Below, piece after piece: positions 47,729-57,684 of a stretch of 64,000 nt of DNA (position 1 is the first letter of the stretch; each line of letters begins with the position of its first letter). Location: the NCBI GenBank assembly GCA_015039365.1, contig WION01000010.1, positions 496,001-560,000 on the forward strand. Direction: 5' to 3'. Both the position numbers and the translations under genes were made by a program. The DNA is from Amanita rubescens (taxonomy: Eukaryota > Basidiomycota > Agaricomycetes > Agaricales > Amanitaceae). The notes beneath the pieces were generated by a model, which did no database searches, was not told the origin of the DNA, and worked only from the letters and a program-made list of their open reading frames with translations.

Positions 47729-49182
47729 CCGTGCCCGAGAAAAGTCTACATCTAAATCGACAAAGGCTACTGGCAGCCCTAAGAAGGCTAAATCAACTTC
47801 CCACAGCAGTCAGAAACAGAAGCGATGACAGCCTTCTCCAAGTCCACCCCCTCAGGAATCTGATGATGATGATGACAGTCAGAAAGAGAATGCACCACGT
47901 AAGAAAAAGAAAAAGCTTACTCACCGTGAAGAGCCTATTGAAGATATCATCCTTGATGAAGATAATGAAGCGCAGACATCCAAAAATGGTGACAAGATCA
48001 TAGATCTGTTATCCGATGACAAGGTAAGTTGAGATCAACCTTTGTAATTGGTAACTTACCTGGCTGTTAAGGGGAGCAGGCTTGAGACCCACCACCATGC
48101 AAGCATCCCCGACAAAAAAACTGCTAAGAAAGAGATGGCCCATGACATCTTGACTATTTTCTCGCACTGGTGGGATGTCACATTCACCTCGGCTAAGACG
48201 AAAAAGAAAGAGGTCTTGAATGGACATTGGTGCTGGATCTGCATGTGAGCACTATTGTTTACTGCTTCCCAACTAAACTGACCACAGATGTTAGTAAGAA
48301 AGAAGGGAGAAATGGCACCATTGCTTCATCATTGGGGGGAACTCTACACATCGGGTACACTGTTGGCAACATTATGATGAGTACAAAAAAAGATGTGAAA
48401 AAGATAACATACCGGAGCACCACCATGCGGTCCCACGCGATGTTTGGTGCCAAAGAAATGAAAAGGTCGGACAAACGACTCTTGACAGAGTTGTTGAGAA
48501 GGTTGCATCACCACGTGAATTTAAGCGAGAGAAGGTTCTTGAATGCATCACCCAATTCATTGTCTGCGATGATCAGGTAAGCACAACATGAAATGTGACA
48601 AAAAATGGCTAATGTACTCAACCAGTCATTTGAGGTTGCAGAGAAGACAACATTTCAGAATGTTCTAGCATCAATGAGGCCACAAGTGAGCAAAAAGGAT
48701 ATTCCAAGTGCACACAAAGTATCATCATATCTCCACAACAAATATTCAGACTGGATGTCGCAACTGAAGGAAGATATTAAGGTATGCACCAACACAATAA
48801 GAAAATGTAGCTAGGACTTACTACTTCTTGTGCAGAGGGCTCCTGGGAAAGTGTCATGTATGGCAGATACTTGGACAGCAGACAACACGAAGGCATCATT
48901 CCTAGGCATCATGGCGCATTGGATTGATGTGGTAGATGGGAGGTGGCAGATGCGATCGGAGGTAATCGGGTTGCGCTTTGTCTCAGGTAATCACAGTGGC
49001 TTAAATTTGGCATGATACCTGATTGGCTCATTCGATCGGGTGGGCATCTGTTCCGATAACACGTCCAAGGTAGATCTACCAGTCATATCATCTTGATCTC
49101 TGCTGATGGGGATATTTGAATGGAAGCTATTCACCATGACCTTCGACAACACGTCTAGCAATGAGACGACATGCGCAACAAT
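47729..49182 (+). pseudogene. hAT transposase, 5' part
   Basis: Spliced gene with short introns at 48245-48287, 48577-48625 and 48782-48835 (43, 49 and 54 bp), plus a donor at 48024. N-terminus is Lys/Ser-rich with acidic runs. Then a BED-like zinc finger (HWWDVTFTSAKTKKKE, GHWCWIC; HYDEYKKRCE), then TTFQNVLASMRPQVSKKDIP and the hAT core ADTWTADNTKASFLGIMAHW, VIGLRFVSGNHSG. Stops after QKQKR and after LNLA, and a frameshift near 48360, show it is dead. The gene is cut at 49182 by GypsyB-2 and resumes at 57685. Confidence 0.82.
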
Positions 49183-49611
49183 TGTTACGTTCGTCCGTTC
49201 ACTGATAAGTTAAGCCTATCAGGTACCGTAGGTTCCTCAAGGGAGTTCCGGCACTTAAGAACGTTCAAAGAATAAGAGTGTTATCGGATAAGTCCTCTAG
49301 GGAACTTAGACGATAACGAGACAGATTTTGACTGTTAAAACTAGACTGAGGTCTAGTCATATATTTGCGTGATTTATATAGTACAAAGTACATACGCAAA
49401 TATGGTAAGTATATACACATGTGATAATGAAAACGGTTACATGTGATAATGAAACGGTTAACATGTGAAAACGACATACATGTGATAAAAGTAGTTGGCA
49501 TATGATAAACGATGAATGTTCCGGAAGGAACGCATATGCAAATAATGAAATAGGAGGAATGACATAGATGATAAGATAAGAAAAGATAGGCCATGACGTA
49601 CGTTTGTAACA
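49183..49611 (-). repeat. GypsyB-2 3' LTR
   Basis: Identical to the 5' LTR except one CpG-type site (ACCGTAGG here, ACCATAGG at 57290). The polypurine tract GGAGAAGGGCTA lies inside at 49612-49623 (minus strand). Confidence 0.95.
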
Positions 49612-49668
49612 TAGCCCTTCTCCTACATACGAAGTCCAATATTCGCCGAATATTGAATTTACTTGTGA

Positions 49669-51879
49669 CTACGTGTCACGATTGTGTTCAGCATCGCTGT
49701 CGTAGGTGTAAGGGTCTTCATTTCCTTGCCAGGGATGACGACGGCGGCGGCGGTTGTCAGTAAGTCGTTCTTGAAGAGTCGGTCGCTCTTCTCGGGTATT
49801 CGAGGCGGTCATAGTGGCGACATGTCGTGTCGACTGTCCTCGTGTGGATTGGCCTCGACGGTTTCCAAGGTTTCGTCGTGATGGTGGAGGTCCAGTAGTA
49901 GTAGTAGTGAAGCGGTTGCCTGGAGGACGAGTATTTGTCCCTCGTCGTCTTCTTTCGATAAGCGGGGAAGGTTCGCCTTGTTCATGTTGGGCGGAATCGA
50001 TAGTAGTAGCAGGCGAAGCGGTAGAAATTCGTCTTTCAGGGATTTGTTCAAACGGTGTGGGTAGCGATGATTGTGTTATAGCGTCTGGATAAGTGGGAGG
50101 CGGGGTTTCCTCATGTACCAGTCCTCGGCGTATTTCTCGTCGTTGATGGTGTTCGGTAGTGTGATGCGGGGCTCCGCACATGTAACAACCTTGAGTTCCA
50201 GGGATGTCTTCTCCCTCGAAGGCTAGGTTATTCGGTTCGAATGATACCAATCGTTCGGTTGAGGGATCAGGTCCGTGCAGGTGAAAGATGGTGCGACGTG
50301 TCGGGTTTTCAAGGATAGGGACATCGCGTCCTTCAATTGTATGTCCTGTTTGGAGTGCGATGACGGCGGCGTCTTGGTATTCGTTACTGGCATTGGGTCT
50401 ATTAGGGTTACGATCGTGCCTCCACACGAGATTGTTAATCGTCGTTTGTAGTTGTCGTAATATAGTTATGTCCCAACCATCAGGGGTCATCATCGGGTTG
50501 AGTCGGTCACTAAGGGTTCGAATTCGTTCGAATGTGGCATTGACGGGAGTGCGGGGAAATACAGGGCGTCCGTGCATCCAGGCCATGCCAGTGTCTAAAG
50601 CGGGTTGTCGTGTCGGTTGGATGAAATGGTGACGATGTCCGGCGGTGGTAAGACGGGTTGCTTCTTCGAGGTATACGTCTCCTCGTAGGTCGCAAAACCA
50701 ATGAATATTATTCCAGATCATCAAAGTGATCCAGCGGTTACGTTGTGGTTCTCGGAACCGACGGGTGAGATTAATGATAACGTTAACGAGGGCCATCAGA
50801 TCAGGGCGAACATATCTATTTAAGATGAATAGATAGTTGTTGGCAAAGGTCCAGGACGTGAAGAGCGTCCAGATTCGGAAAAAGGCTCGTCGAATTATTG
50901 GATCGATGAAGGAGGGGATGGCGTAATGTGTCAAGATGACGTTTATAGCGGGAATGTCGGGTGCGGGCACGTTAAAGTTGTCGTCATTGACAGAGGCGTG
51001 CTGGAAATAGAACCTAGGAATAGGTCCTTCGGCAGGGAGTCTAGGTACTGGGCTCATGGATCGAGCGTGGGTTTCCCTCATTAAATCCAACGGGGTGTAA
51101 AGGGGCCTTGGCGATGGAGTGTCTTCTGGGAAGACAATAGGGATCGAGATGGGATTGACAAGTCTTTGATTGATCTCGTCATCGATAGCAGCATTAATGG
51201 TGATGGTATCGATTTCGGCGGCAACAGCATTAGCGGCGGCAGAGATGGCGGCAGTAGTTGCAGCATTGGTGGCGGCGATGGTTCTTGCCCTTTCGAGGTA
51301 GTCGTCGACGAGTTCTTCATCAATGGGAGGAACTCCCAGGGTAAAAGCGGTGGCATTGAACATGAGTAGTCCTTCTCGCATTATCCGGATATCCTCAGGG
51401 GTGGTGTCAGGACGTGGTCCGCGTGCGTAGGTGATGACCATTTGGTCTCTGGTGGCGAATACTTGAGCTACCATTTCCTGCATTTCAGGTGGCACAGGAG
51501 TGTTAGGGAGAATAGCGTTCCCCATATCTGTGACGTTTCGCATTAGTTCTTCTATCGTAGAAGTGTTTGATGATGGGAAGGTATAGGATGAGTCAGAAGA
51601 TGAAGAATCTTCATTTCGGGGTACGAATTCCTCGTCAGAAGGAATTATAGGGAACCATTCTGTGCCGATGGATATATAATGTAACATACAGGTAGGAGGA
51701 GGAATTGGCAATGGTGCGGGGGATTCCTCCCTAGAAGGGGTCGGAGGGACGGTTTCCTCGTCGACTGTTGAAGCGGCTGGAGTAGCAGCGGCGGATGGGT
51801 TGTTAATGGGGGAGGACATGGTTTCAAGAACGGCGTTTTCGTGATTTACGAGTAGTGGGGACGATTGCTGTAATTCCAT
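49669..51879 (-). CDS. GypsyB-2 ORF3, 736-residue protein of unknown function
   Basis: ATG at 51879, overlapping the end of pol by 56 nt in another frame. Intact. Low-complexity N-terminus (about 1-65), then MLHYISIGTEWFPIIPSDEE, MRNVTDMGNAILPNTPVPPE, a helical alanine-rich part (about 185-215), FPEDTPSPRPLYTPLDLMRE, a hydrophobic/aromatic middle (AFFRIWTLFTSWTFANNYLF, WITLMIWNNIHWFCDLRG), and a zinc-finger-like CYMCGAPHHTTEHH near residue 563, followed by an Arg-rich tail (IERRRRGTNTRPPG, DNRRRRRHPWQ). It occupies the position of env in retroviruses, but I see no signal peptide or clear membrane anchor. The zinc motif plus basic tail suggests nucleic-acid binding (inference). Conserved in at least three other copies here. 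Confidence 0.85.
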   Translation of the reverse strand: MELQQSSPLLVNHENAVLETMSSPINNPSAAATPAASTVDEETVPPTPSREESPAPLPIPPPTCMLHYISIGTEWFPIIPSDEEFVPRNEDSSSSDSSYTFPSSNTSTIEELMRNVTDMGNAILPNTPVPPEMQEMVAQVFATRDQMVITYARGPRPDTTPEDIRIMREGLLMFNATAFTLGVPPIDEELVDDYLERARTIAATNAATTAAISAAANAVAAEIDTITINAAIDDEINQRLVNPISIPIVFPEDTPSPRPLYTPLDLMRETHARSMSPVPRLPAEGPIPRFYFQHASVNDDNFNVPAPDIPAINVILTHYAIPSFIDPIIRRAFFRIWTLFTSWTFANNYLFILNRYVRPDLMALVNVIINLTRRFREPQRNRWITLMIWNNIHWFCDLRGDVYLEEATRLTTAGHRHHFIQPTRQPALDTGMAWMHGRPVFPRTPVNATFERIRTLSDRLNPMMTPDGWDITILRQLQTTINNLVWRHDRNPNRPNASNEYQDAAVIALQTGHTIEGRDVPILENPTRRTIFHLHGPDPSTERLVSFEPNNLAFEGEDIPGTQGCYMCGAPHHTTEHHQRREIRRGLVHEETPPPTYPDAITQSSLPTPFEQIPERRISTASPATTIDSAQHEQGEPSPLIERRRRGTNTRPPGNRFTTTTTGPPPSRRNLGNRRGQSTRGQSTRHVATMTASNTREERPTLQERLTDNRRRRRHPWQGNEDPYTYDSDAEHNRDT

Positions 51880-54800
51880 GTTGTTCCTTATATTCGTTTA
51901 AGGTCTCCTCGGAGTGTTCTAAGTTTTCCTCGATTTCCCATGAATTGTCAGATGTCGGATAATCTTTCCATTTGACTAAAAATTGCCATTGGTTTCCTTT
52001 TCTTCGGTGCGAGACAATCGTCTCGATTTCGTATTCTTCTTTGTTATCTATAAGGTCTGGGGTTGGTCTGGTAAAGTTTGGACCATGTGTTTCGTTTTCA
52101 TGATAAGGGGTAAGGAGTGAAACATGAAAAACGGGGTGAATCTTCCATCTTGGGGGAAGTTCAAGTTTAGCGGTGACAGGTCCTAAGATCTTTTCGATCT
52201 TGAACGGTCCTTCTCGTCTAGGCGAGAATTTTCTTATTTGTCCAGTTTTCAGATTTCGTGAGTCTAGCCATACCAAGTCTCCTTCTTTAAATGCGGGAGA
52301 TTTCCCTTTGACACGTTGAGTCATTAGCTGTCTAGCTAATTCGTGTGCGGCGAGAGCTTCGTCTCGTATTTGTGTTAAGACCTTGAAGCGGTCTTCAGCG
52401 GCGGGTACGTTGATTCGCGGGAATGCTGTGGGGATAGCCACAGGCTCTATTCCAAACATGATTTCAAACGGCGTCATCTTGGTAGATTGATGTATCCGTT
52501 GATTGTGCGCGAATTCTGCTAATGGCAGGTGATCTTTCCACTGTTTTGGATGATCAACGCAGTATAACCGGAGGTAGGTTTCTAGCTCCTGATTGAGTCA
52601 TTCCGATTCTCTGTCAGTTTGCGGGTGAAAGGCGGTCGACTTTCTATGGTTAATTCCAAAGATCTTGCAGATTTCTTCGAAAACTTTAGAGGTAAATTGT
52701 GGTCCTCTATCAGAGATGAGGGTTGTCGGTAACCCGTATCGTTTATAAACATCGTTAATGTAAGAGTTGGCGGTATCCATAGCGGTAAAAGATTTTTTGC
52801 ATGGTATGAATATTACGCCCTTTGTTAAGCCTTGATCGACCACGGTCAAAACAGAATCAAAACCGTCGATAATTGGCAGATCTGTGATGAAGTCCATTGA
52901 AACTTGTTCGAATGGGCGTGTGGCGTGGGATTTAATAGGCATCAAACCCGGTGTGATCGGATGTGTATTAACCTTCATTTGTTGACATAAGGCACAGCCT
53001 TCGACCCATTTAGATACGGTCGTTGTCATTCCAGGCCAATAATAGTCACGGCGGATAAGCTCTAGTGTCTTTAATCGTCCAGGGTGACCCATAACTACAG
53101 GGTCGTGATGTGATTTGATTATTTCGTTTCGTAATTCTTCGTTTTGAGGAACATAAACGCGTCCTTGATAACGAATGATGTTGTTATCGTTCTTCCAGTC
53201 ATTAAACTTTGATCGGAGGGGTAGTTTTCCGTGTTTGAGACCGTCAATTACAACTTTAGCAAATTTATCTTGTGGCAATAATTCGGTGATTTTGTCTGCC
53301 CAAGATACATTGATCGCGGCGATAACCATGTCATCAGAGATCATGGTTTGTGGGATTTCTTTTGCTTTTGCCTCTTCTTCGTTAATATGGTCAGGGCGTC
53401 TCGATAAAGCGTCTGCCTGAATAAGTTTTGATCCAGGGACATGTTCCAACTTGATATCAAACTCCGTGATTTCTTGCCACCAGCGTGATTGTCTGGCGGT
53501 CATCTTCTGCGGATGTTTATAATATGATAAATTCTTATGATCACAGTGGATCATTATCGTATGTGGGCTTCCTTTAAGAAGGTGTCTCCAGGTTTCAAAC
53601 GCTTTCTTTATTGCTAATAACTCGCGATCGTATACTTGATATCTTTGTTCGGTATCGCTTAACCGATGACTGATAAATCCGCATGGGTGCAGTTCTCCAT
53701 CAGATCCCCGTTGTTTCAGGACGGCTCCTACCGCCCAGTTTGACGCATTGGTCTCTAATAAAAACGGTTTCATTGGATCTGGCATAACTAGAACCGGTTC
53801 TTCTAGGAATTTCTCCTTTAACGTGTCAAATGCTTTCTGACATTCTGCATCCCATCGGAAGGGAACTGTTTTCTTCGTAAGTTCCGTGAGCGGAGCTACT
53901 ATTTCGGCGTAATTTCCTATAAATTTCCTGTAAAAGTTCGCGAACCCTAGAAATGACCGTATTTGTTTAACAGTTTTTGGTTCGGGCCATTTGCTGATTC
54001 CAGCGAGTTTTACGGGGTCCATCATGATCTTTCCTTCTTTGACGATCATCCCAAGGAATTCGACTTCCTTGGTGACAAATTTACATTTTTCCAGTTTCAG
54101 GAACAGATCGTTTTCTTTCAGCCGTTGCAAGACTTGCTTAGTGCGCTCCCTCGTTTCTTCCTCGTTCGCTCCATATATCAACATATCGTCAATATAGACG
54201 ACTAGCCATCCTTCGGCTATCATGTCACGGAAGTATTCGTTCATCATCGTTTGAAATGTTGACGGTGAATTGCATAATCCAAAGAGCATTACAGTAGGTT
54301 CGAAGAGACCACGGTTCGTCGTGAACGCGGCTTTCCATTCGTCGCCTTTCTTTATTCGCACATTATTGTAACCCCATCGGAGGTCTAACTTGGAGAAGTA
54401 TTTTGCTTTTCTTAGTTTTAATAATAAGTCGGATACTAAAGGAAGGGGATAGGCATTTCGTTTCGTCCAGCTATTGATGTATCGGTAATCTTGGCAAGGT
54501 CTCAATTCTCCTTTTTCTTTCTTTGCAACGTAAAAGAAAGGAGACGCTTGCGGAGATTGTGATGGTCGAATGTAGCCTTTTTTGAGCTGTTCGTCGACCC
54601 ATTTATTCATTAGCTGTTCCTCGTGAATTGATAACGGGTAGTTCTTCGCCACTTTAGGTTTAAACCCTTCTTTTAGATCTATCGCATGATCCCATTGTCG
54701 TGAAATGGGAAATCGTTCTGATGTCTGTTTATCAAAAACTTTTCTCCATTTGTCATATTCAGGGGGTAATTCTACTTTCGTAGATTTATCTTCGTGTTCA

Positions 54801-55418
54801 TGTGCGAGTGTTTGAGACGCTGATGTTTTTGCTTGGATCCAAAGGTGATCAGTCTCGAGATCTTCGTCCTCATCTGCGTTCAATTCTTCTTCTTTTTGGA
54901 TATACCGAAGGTACATTTCGGTTTCTTCGTCGTAATCAAACGTAGTTTCTTCTTCCGGATCGATCTTCCTTTCGTCAGGGAATCTAACTGTTCCTTCAGA
55001 CCAATCTATTCTGGGGTTGATTTCTCGGAGCCAAGGTAATCCTAGTATCAGTCGTTGATCGCCTAGTCGTGTGACATAAAACCAGTCTTTAAACCGGTTG
55101 TTTTCGATGTTATAGCTTATCTGGATTTTATACCGTATATCTCCGGACTTGTTATTTGTTCCGTCCACATTTCGCACTGGGATGGGTTTCTTTAAGCGAG
55201 TGATTTCGTTCCAATTGACGAGTGAGCTATCGACGAATTTTCCTTGTGCGCCTGAGTCGATAAGGGCTTTGGTTTCAGCGGTTTTTAGATTCGAACATTT
55301 GGTAATGGGAATGGTGATTTTATTTCTGGATATAGAAAATACTGTTACACCATTTATACATAGTTGTTCGTCTTCAGAGACGACGGACGCTGATTCATCG
55401 TCGTCTCGTTCTAAAAAC
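51824..55418 (-). pseudogene. GypsyB-2 pol, one nonsense codon
   Basis: About 1198 codons from the slip site 55414-55420. Protease ALIDSGAQGKFVD; RT with FGLCNSPSTFQTMMNEYF and VVYIDDM; RNase H where ETDAS has become ETNAS (catalytic Asp lost); integrase HPGRLKTLELIRRDYYW, CALCQQMK, SMDFITDL, ISDRGPQF, then TDRESE followed by TGA at 52598-52600 (CGA in GypsyB-1). The rest is open: [19 protein letters not shown] and chromodomain [32 protein letters not shown]. All three lesions (Asp to Asn, Gly to Arg, Arg to stop) are CpG transitions relative to GypsyB-1. Confidence 0.93.
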
Positions 55419-56424
55419 CCCTTTTGTTCAATTTTCGGCGGGCGCTACGTGGTAATGTTTTCGCCATTTCTCGTATGACGGCGATTCTCTGGTCTTCGTC
55501 GTTTTCACTGTTGGATTCTTCACTTGACGAGCCACTGTCGTCTTCATCGCCATCCGCATCCAGCGCTCTGATTCTTTTTCCTTTTCCTTTCCCTTTGTTG
55601 CGGTTATTATTTCGGCTGCGTGGTTTTCCTCGAAATTGTCCTCTAGGGGCTGCCCTTCCTCGTGAATTCCCAAGGTTTTGTCGTTTCTTTTTGGGATTAG
55701 GGCAGTCCGAGATTAAATGTCCTGTTTTTCCGCATCCATAGCATACAGCGGTTTTTACCCATTCCATGGAGGTTTCAGCAATCTGCATTTGTCGTGCTTG
55801 TCGGTTTAATTCTAGTACAGCCTCGTCGACTTCCATTTTGTCATCAAACTCTTTTACTTGGCCAAAAGTGGAGAATAAGGTGTTCGCCACTTCTATGTCA
55901 AGGATACGAGTTCGTAATGATTTATAGGTTGTCGGGGCACCTCCTAGTCGTAGTTTTTCTCGTAAGGTGTTTGGTAATCCTAAAACTAGGAGATGACATT
56001 TCGTTGTATCGTCAGTGATTTTGGCTAAATTGATGTCTCGATCGACGCGCGCAATATATTGATTAATTGATTGCTTTGGGAGTTTTCTCCATGTGAGTAA
56101 TCTGGGCATGGCTAGTCCTGCTTCGTCTACTTGTCCCCAATCTTCTTTCAGTTCTTTAATAAAAGCGTCATAGTTGGCGTATTTTGTCGTTTCGGCGTCA
56201 TATTCAGTTATTTTGTTGTCGCGCCATTGTTGAGCGTTGCCATCAATATGATACATAATGAACTGTATCTTATCTTGAGCATCCGTCATTTTATTCATTT
56301 TCATGAATAATTCGGCTTTCGCTATGAACGGATTGAGATATTTTCGATCTCCTTCGAACGGTTTAGGAGGTTTGATCTTCGGTAGATCTGACCTTGATTC
56401 GGTCCGGGGTCCTGATCCACTCAT
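55411..56424 (-). CDS. GypsyB-2 gag
   Basis: From the first ATG of the frame (56424, MSGSGPRTESRS) it is 337 residues: Gag core FMKMNKMTDAQDKIQFIMYH, LPKQSINQYIARVDRDINLA, LRLGGAPTTYKSLRTRILD, zinc knuckle CYGCGKTGHLISDC, then an Arg/Gly-rich tail and acidic run, ending KLNKRGF at the slip site. Forms the particle and binds RNA. The open frame also continues upstream of the ATG to about 57216 (see separate entry), so the true Gag may be much longer. Confidence 0.9.
   Translation of the reverse strand: MSGSGPRTESRSDLPKIKPPKPFEGDRKYLNPFIAKAELFMKMNKMTDAQDKIQFIMYHIDGNAQQWRDNKITEYDAETTKYANYDAFIKELKEDWGQVDEAGLAMPRLLTWRKLPKQSINQYIARVDRDINLAKITDDTTKCHLLVLGLPNTLREKLRLGGAPTTYKSLRTRILDIEVANTLFSTFGQVKEFDDKMEVDEAVLELNRQARQMQIAETSMEWVKTAVCYGCGKTGHLISDCPNPKKKRQNLGNSRGRAAPRGQFRGKPRSRNNNRNKGKGKGKRIRALDADGDEDDSGSSSEESNSENDEDQRIAVIREMAKTLPRSARRKLNKRGF
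55414..55420 (-). promoter_or_regulatory. Putative -1 frameshift heptamer (GGGTTTT), GypsyB
   Basis: Minus strand gag frame: AGG GGT TTT TAG. G GGT TTT fits X XXY YYZ and lies directly before the gag stop; a -1 slip continues as LERDDDESAS into protease. GypsyB-1 keeps the heptamer although a neighbouring G has become A. Confidence 0.7.
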
Positions 56425-57216
56425 ATCTCGTTCTTTTCCTTTTCTAGAAGGAAATGGGTTGGTTAGTGGGGCAAACAAGTATGGAAATACGACAGGGGGT
56501 GATGGTGCGGGTCGTGTAGCTTCGAGTTTAGATTCGGTTGCAAGGGATAAGGAAGCGATGAGTTGAGCAGAGGTTTCGTCTTCAACTCGTTGTTCTACTG
56601 TGGGTATAACAACGTCTTCAGTTCCAGGTGCGTATTCAAGTTTATCTTGGGATTCTTCTTCTTTCTCTTGTTCAGAGAAGGGATCTTTATTGTCTTCTTT
56701 ATCGGACTCTCCTGATGGTTCAGCGCTTTCTCTATAATGAACGTGTGGTGATACAACGGGAGTTTCTTGGCTAGTGATTAAGGTTTCTGGTTCGTTCGCT
56801 TTCTTCCAACGTTGTAGCGCAGTTCGTGTTAACTCCTCTTTTCCTCCTATGAAGGATTCTCCTTCAAAGTATTCGTCTCTAATAAAGTACGGTTCTTCTC
56901 CTGTTTCCGATTCAGTGGCGTACCAACGTTTACTTCCTTCGTGAAAGGCAAGTTTGCGTTCGTTTAGATATAATCCTCCTTCGAACGGGAAGGATTGATT
57001 TGGTGGTCTTCCAAGTTTTTGTTTTACCCAAAACTGGTGACCTGGTACGGGTTTTCCTGAAGCGGTATAACACCAGCCGTTTTCTCGTTTATCCCAATGA
57101 ATGGAATGTTCGTCGAGATAATAGAGATGGTCAAGGGGGTTTCGTTTGGCGTTATTCGGAGGGGTACTTTTAGATTGTCGTGGAGCAATGGTGAATGATG
57201 GGAGGTGAGAGCGTTA
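56425..57216 (-). other. GypsyB-2 ATG-less open frame in phase with gag
   Basis: 264 codons with no stop, no ATG and (before 56478) no GTG or TTG. It starts just after a TAA at 57217-57219. It reads like protein: LDHLYYLDEHSIHWDKRENG, CYTASGKPVPGHQFWVKQK, GGLYLNERKLAFHEGSKRWY, GEEPYFIRDEYFEGESF, then an acidic segment. A codon ATT in the context ACC ATT GCT (57187-57189) is a candidate non-AUG start and is kept in GypsyB-1. Alternatives: a start supplied by splicing, or cap-proximal near-cognate initiation. Confidence 0.65.
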
Positions 57217-57250
57217 AAGCTATCGTGCTCGGAGAGGAGTCTAGTTTTAT

Positions 57251-57679
57251 TGTTACGTTCGTCCGTTCACTGATAAGTTAAGCCTATCAGGTACCATAGG
57301 TTCCTCAAGGGAGTTCCGGCACTTAAGAACGTTCAAAGAATAAGAGTGTTATCGGATAAGTCCTCTAGGGAACTTAGACGATAACGAGACAGATTTTGAC
57401 TGTTAAAACTAGACTGAGGTCTAGTCATATATTTGCGTGATTTATATAGTACAAAGTACATACGCAAATATGGTAAGTATATACACATGTGATAATGAAA
57501 ACGGTTACATGTGATAATGAAACGGTTAACATGTGAAAACGACATACATGTGATAAAAGTAGTTGGCATATGATAAACGATGAATGTTCCGGAAGGAACG
57601 CATATGCAAATAATGAAATAGGAGGAATGACATAGATGATAAGATAAGAAAAGATAGGCCATGACGTACGTTTGTAACA
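57251..57679 (-). repeat. GypsyB-2 5' LTR
   Basis: 429 bp, plus-strand TGTTACG...GTAACA. No TGG-type primer site follows it on the minus strand (ATAAAACTAGACTCC), so the priming mechanism is unknown. Confidence 0.95.
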
Positions 57680-57684
57680 ACAAT

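Larger units (their letters stand above)
49183..57679 (-). mobile_element. GypsyB-2: young, nearly intact chromovirus in the hAT gene
   Basis: 8497 bp, LTRs 49183-49611 and 57251-57679 (429 bp each, one difference), 5-bp duplication acaat (49178-49182, 57680-57684). Complete order: LTR, ATG-less leader frame, gag, pol, ORF3, polypurine tract, LTR. Only a few point lesions in pol. Confidence 0.96.

Noticed and set aside
49669..51879. ORF3 as a retroviral-type envelope
   Set aside because: No signal peptide, no clear transmembrane anchor and no furin-like site; the Cys-His motif and basic tail point elsewhere.
55424..55741. Plus-strand 105-codon frame, also present in GypsyB-1
   Set aside because: Antisense of the Arg/Gly-rich gag tail; its recurrence reflects the shared element.
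57180..57250. tRNA primer site for GypsyB
   Set aside because: Sequence after the 5' LTR (ATAAAACTAGACTCC on the minus strand) fits no tRNA end that I can recognise.
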